From Pyropia yezoensis (taxonomy: Eukaryota; Rhodophyta; Bangiophyceae; Bangiales; Bangiaceae), in assembly GCA_009829735.1 (NCBI GenBank), contig CM020618.1, positions 21,747,346 through 21,811,345 of the forward strand: a stretch of 64,000 nt of DNA, read 5' to 3'. Each line of letters begins with the position of its first letter. The first letter of the stretch is position 1. Of this stretch, positions 61,665 to 64,000 are shown in pieces. The notes beneath the pieces were generated by a model that was given only the letters and a program-made list of their open reading frames with translations, ran no database searches and was not told the origin of the DNA. A program made the position numbers and the translations under genes.

Positions 61665-62375
61665 GGTCACGACGAGAACCGCCCGCCCGCCGCGCAGGGA
61701 CAGTGCACACACGGAAGGATACGAGGGACAGGGGACAAGGCTACAATGCCAAGAGGGATAATCCAGCAGGATGATCGCGTCCGTCGTCTCCCTGTTGGCA
61801 CGCCAGTCGCCGGTCGACTCTTTCGCCAAGAATTCATCCATTCAGAGCCACGTGAGAGTTTGTATTCCCATCGGCTGAATAGAGCACCGGACTGGCAGTC
61901 GCCCCACCAATCCCAGCCGCAGTCTCCTTGGCCCAATTGTCCACAGATGGTGCTTGTAGCCTGACCGCGGACGACTACTTGCTGCACCATTCTACATGGC
62001 CGTCCCGCGCTCGGCCTGTTGCCGGCTATGTATACGCTGTACAGTCAATATCCACTTGTATGGCACCCTTGCGCACTTTGTTGTCCCCCCTCCCATGCAA
62101 GACATTTGACGGCTGCGTCCTGCCATTGATGACTGGGCCGCGGCCGCCTTGGCCGCCGCCTCCGTTCCATACACCCCCCTTTCTCTCCCTCCATCCCCAG
62201 CACCCTTTTCGTTTTTTATGTGCTGCGTTGACGGAGGGGGGGGGGGGGGGAGTAGCGCTGGGGATGCGCCCGCACCCGCCCCACTTCGAACGCCCCCCCC
62301 ACCCCCGCTTCCCCCCTCGCCAGTGTGGCGCCCCCTGCTGCAGTTCCTGTCTCGACCGCGCGCTGTTGCTCCGTC
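61665..62375. other. Intergenic, no gene recognised
   Basis: AT-richer stretches near 61840-62110 may hold promoter elements for the minus-strand paralogue (TATGTATACGCTGTAC at 62027). A G-run of about 14 lies near 62237-62250. Confidence 0.4.
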
Positions 62376-62762
62376 ATGCCCCGCTCCGTCCCCGTGACGG
62401 GTGCCACGGCAGGGGACGCCGTGGCCGACTCTTCGCGCGCGCCCCCCTCCCCTCGCTCCGCATTGCGTCGCGACTACCATCCGCAGCGGCGCGTGTGCTC
62501 TGCCAGTTATGCCCGAGCGCCTTGCTGAGGGCAGCGGGTTCTGTGGCGGTGGGTGGCTACCCGCCGCCCCACCAGGCACCCCATGCAGTACATACCCCGC
62601 CAGAGGGCTACTCAGTGTGGTTGGCTACTCAACGGTGGTGGCGTTGGAGGCGAACGCCGTGGAGGCTGCGGCGACGCTGGTACCGTCGCGGGCGTCACCG
62701 TTGCGGCACCGAGCGGGGCCGGCGCGTTGGGGGAGAGCACCCTCGACTCCTTTGACTTTTGA
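62376..62762 (+). CDS. Possible small protein, frame interrupted
   Basis: ATG 62376 (MPRSVPVTGATAGDAVADSS) opens a frame that stops at 62528. The same frame then gives a typical acidic C-terminus, GAGALGESTLDSFDF, ending TGA at 62762. A middle piece, GYPPPHQAPHAVHTPPEGYS, fits better in a third frame. This is best read as one small gene with two indels, or a decayed gene. Function unknown. Confidence 0.3.
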
Positions 62763-63357
62763 GTAGGAAGAAGGGAGAGGGGACGGCGCGGGAGGGGGGG
62801 GGGGCGGGGGTGGGGGGGGGGGGGGGGGGGGAGGGGGACGTGGCCCCACTGCTCCCCCGCGGGTCAGCGCTTGGCATGGCGGCCGCGGCCTTCCAGCCCC
62901 TATCTACCGGGTACGGTCGCAGACCTGCTACGCCAACCACGCGCCCCGAAAAAGCCCGTGGCGGCAGCCGCCCCCTCTTTCTCGTTTCTTGGCGATGTGC
63001 TGGCGCGTGGTCGGCACATGGCGCCTCCGTACCGCTGCACGATCACAGCTGTGGCGGGGGCTGGCGGGTGCCCCTGCCGGCGGCGCTGTCCCTGGCGTGG
63101 CCCCTCTCTCCCGTAGCAATGCCGGTGACGGGGTGTGCCACCTCCGTTTGCGCGCGGCAGTGTGCTGCGATGGATCGGGGTGGCAGGGCAGAGGCGTCCA
63201 CCCGCCCTGTGTGCCAGGTGTCCACTTTAGCGCCTTTGCTCTTTAGAGAGAGGGGCGGTTCGCCCGACACCTTCCCTACCGCGTCGCCCTTTTTCCCACG
63301 CGCATGGCGCCTGTGCCTGTTCTGCCACCCCTTGCCCGCATTGCGGCCGCGCGGCCG
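62763..63357. other. G-run and possible coding fragments
   Basis: Poly-G at about 62790-62835. Plus-strand text of reasonable composition appears in changing frames: LPGTVADLLRQPRAPKKPVA near 62905, FLGDVLARGRHMAPPYRCT near 62990, and SNAGDGVCHLRLRAAVCCDG near 63115, ending at a TAG at 63246. A frameshifted small gene is possible but not supported enough to call. Confidence 0.3.
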
Positions 63358-63700
63358 CTTGCGGAGTCGCCCACGGCAAAGTCTTTCGCGGGCGGGGCTG
63401 GCCGGATCCCGCCCGTGCCGGGTCGCCGCATATCCATTATGCGTGCACCGGCCACCCGGGACGTGGCAGTCAGTGGTGGCGACAAAACTTATATCAATTA
63501 GAAATTCGGCAATCCCTCTTTCAATGATAGTTCCACTGATAGTTCAGTCTCGCGACCGTAAGACGGTTCGGCCCCCGGGGTGGGGGGGTCGGCGGGGGGG
63601 GGCAACCCCGTCAACGCAAACAGCACGAGCAGCACGAGCAGCACGAGCAACACGTGCAGCGCCAGGGAGGGCCTCTGGAATTGGTCCAATATGGACTTTA
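63358..63700 (+). repeat. Dispersed repeat family R1, copy e
   Basis: Contains GTCGCCCACGGCAAAGTCTT, the core (TATCCATTATGCGTGCACC) and the AT-rich end (TATATCAATTAGAAATTCGG), then the ACGAGCAGCACGAGC microsatellite and CACGTGCAGCGCC as in copy d. Confidence 0.85.
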
Positions 63701-64000
63701 AAGTACCATGCACTTCACGGCGTTTAAGAGTTGTTGTCACTACACAGGCACACGCCTGGGCCGCCTCACGCGTGACTGTCAGTGTGACGGTCGGCGCGCG
63801 GTTTTTACCGCACTCGCCCAGACCCCCCCGGACCCCCCGCGCCACGCTCCACACCCACCACCACCCACCCACCGACACCTTGCCTTGCCCCCCTTCCCCC
63901 ACCCCCCTCCTCGCCCGACCGGGCGTTGTTGACGACCACCCCCCGCTCAGGCCACCCGACCCGATCATCGTTTGCCGCCCATTCCAGTTGTGCTGCCGCG
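63701..64000 (+). other. Probable leader of a further cyclin-like paralogue beyond the window
   Basis: This flank resembles the leader of the gene at 59493: a (T)5 + (GT/AC)CGCACTCGCCC block and CCACCCACCGAC followed by GCCTTGCCCCC occur in the same order as at 59310-59400. The window ends before any start codon of the kind used at 59493. Confidence 0.4.

Noticed and set aside
1..64000. tRNA or rRNA genes
   Set aside because: No cloverleaf with the conserved GGTTCGANTCC-type arm and no rRNA-like conserved stretch was noticed; a covariance-model scan would be needed to exclude them.

Overview
The window is an extremely GC-rich (clearly above 60% by eye), homopolymer-rich scaffold with long, mostly intronless open frames on both strands, short AT-rich promoter-like patches and many low-complexity Ala/Pro/Gly/Ser tracts. 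The gene set (Fanzor/TnpB-like nuclease, UPF1-type SF1 helicase, Ulp1-type cysteine protease, ParB-like protein, a DNA methyltransferase joined to a SET domain, an H2B-like histone fold, an F-box-like protein, a Tc1/mariner remnant) fits a large nucleocytoplasmic DNA virus of a protist, pandoravirus-like in style, or a virus-derived or very compact stretch of a protist nuclear genome. No diagnostic capsid, polymerase or packaging gene lies in the window, so this stays an inference.

Layout as given: 349-3712 (-) secreted DUF11-like repeat protein, frame broken at G/C runs; 5364-5771 (+) Cys-rich secreted protein; 7606-11850 (-) Fanzor; 13.5-14.8 kb a Tc1/mariner remnant with inverted repeats; 15051-18296 (-) helicase, cut by a 500-N gap; 18797-20701 (+) C-terminal half of a second cut gene; 21252-28184 (+) methyltransferase-SET giant; 29545-32082 (-) Ulp1 protease and a companion; 33006-37835 (+) two Ala-rich proteins, the second F-box-like; 38138-39235 (-) H2B-like protein; 40360-43170 eight tandem ~320-380 bp units, each with a strong hairpin; 43274-46497 (+) helical protein with one frameshift; 46458-46629 (+) start of a gene cut by a second 500-N gap; 47130-52486 (-) ParB-like/2OG-oxygenase protein; 53.4-64 kb small, poorly conserved genes, a cyclin-like paralogue pair and five copies of a dispersed repeat.

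The main structural result is that the middle contig (18797-46629) is most probably placed backwards. Its first 184 bases are the reverse complement of the first 185 bases of the right contig (47130-47314), and turning it round repairs both broken genes at once: the helicase regains an N-terminus (46458-46629) and the ParB/2OG protein regains its C-terminal half (18797-20701).

The reoriented locus then carries a cluster of chromatin and DNA-modification functions: an H2B-like histone fold, a DNA amino-methyltransferase/SET fusion, a ParB-like/2OG-Fe(II) oxygenase fusion, a SUMO-protease-like enzyme and an RNA-guided-nuclease homologue. Single-base indels in homopolymers break several frames, so exact starts and ends of low-complexity genes are approximate.
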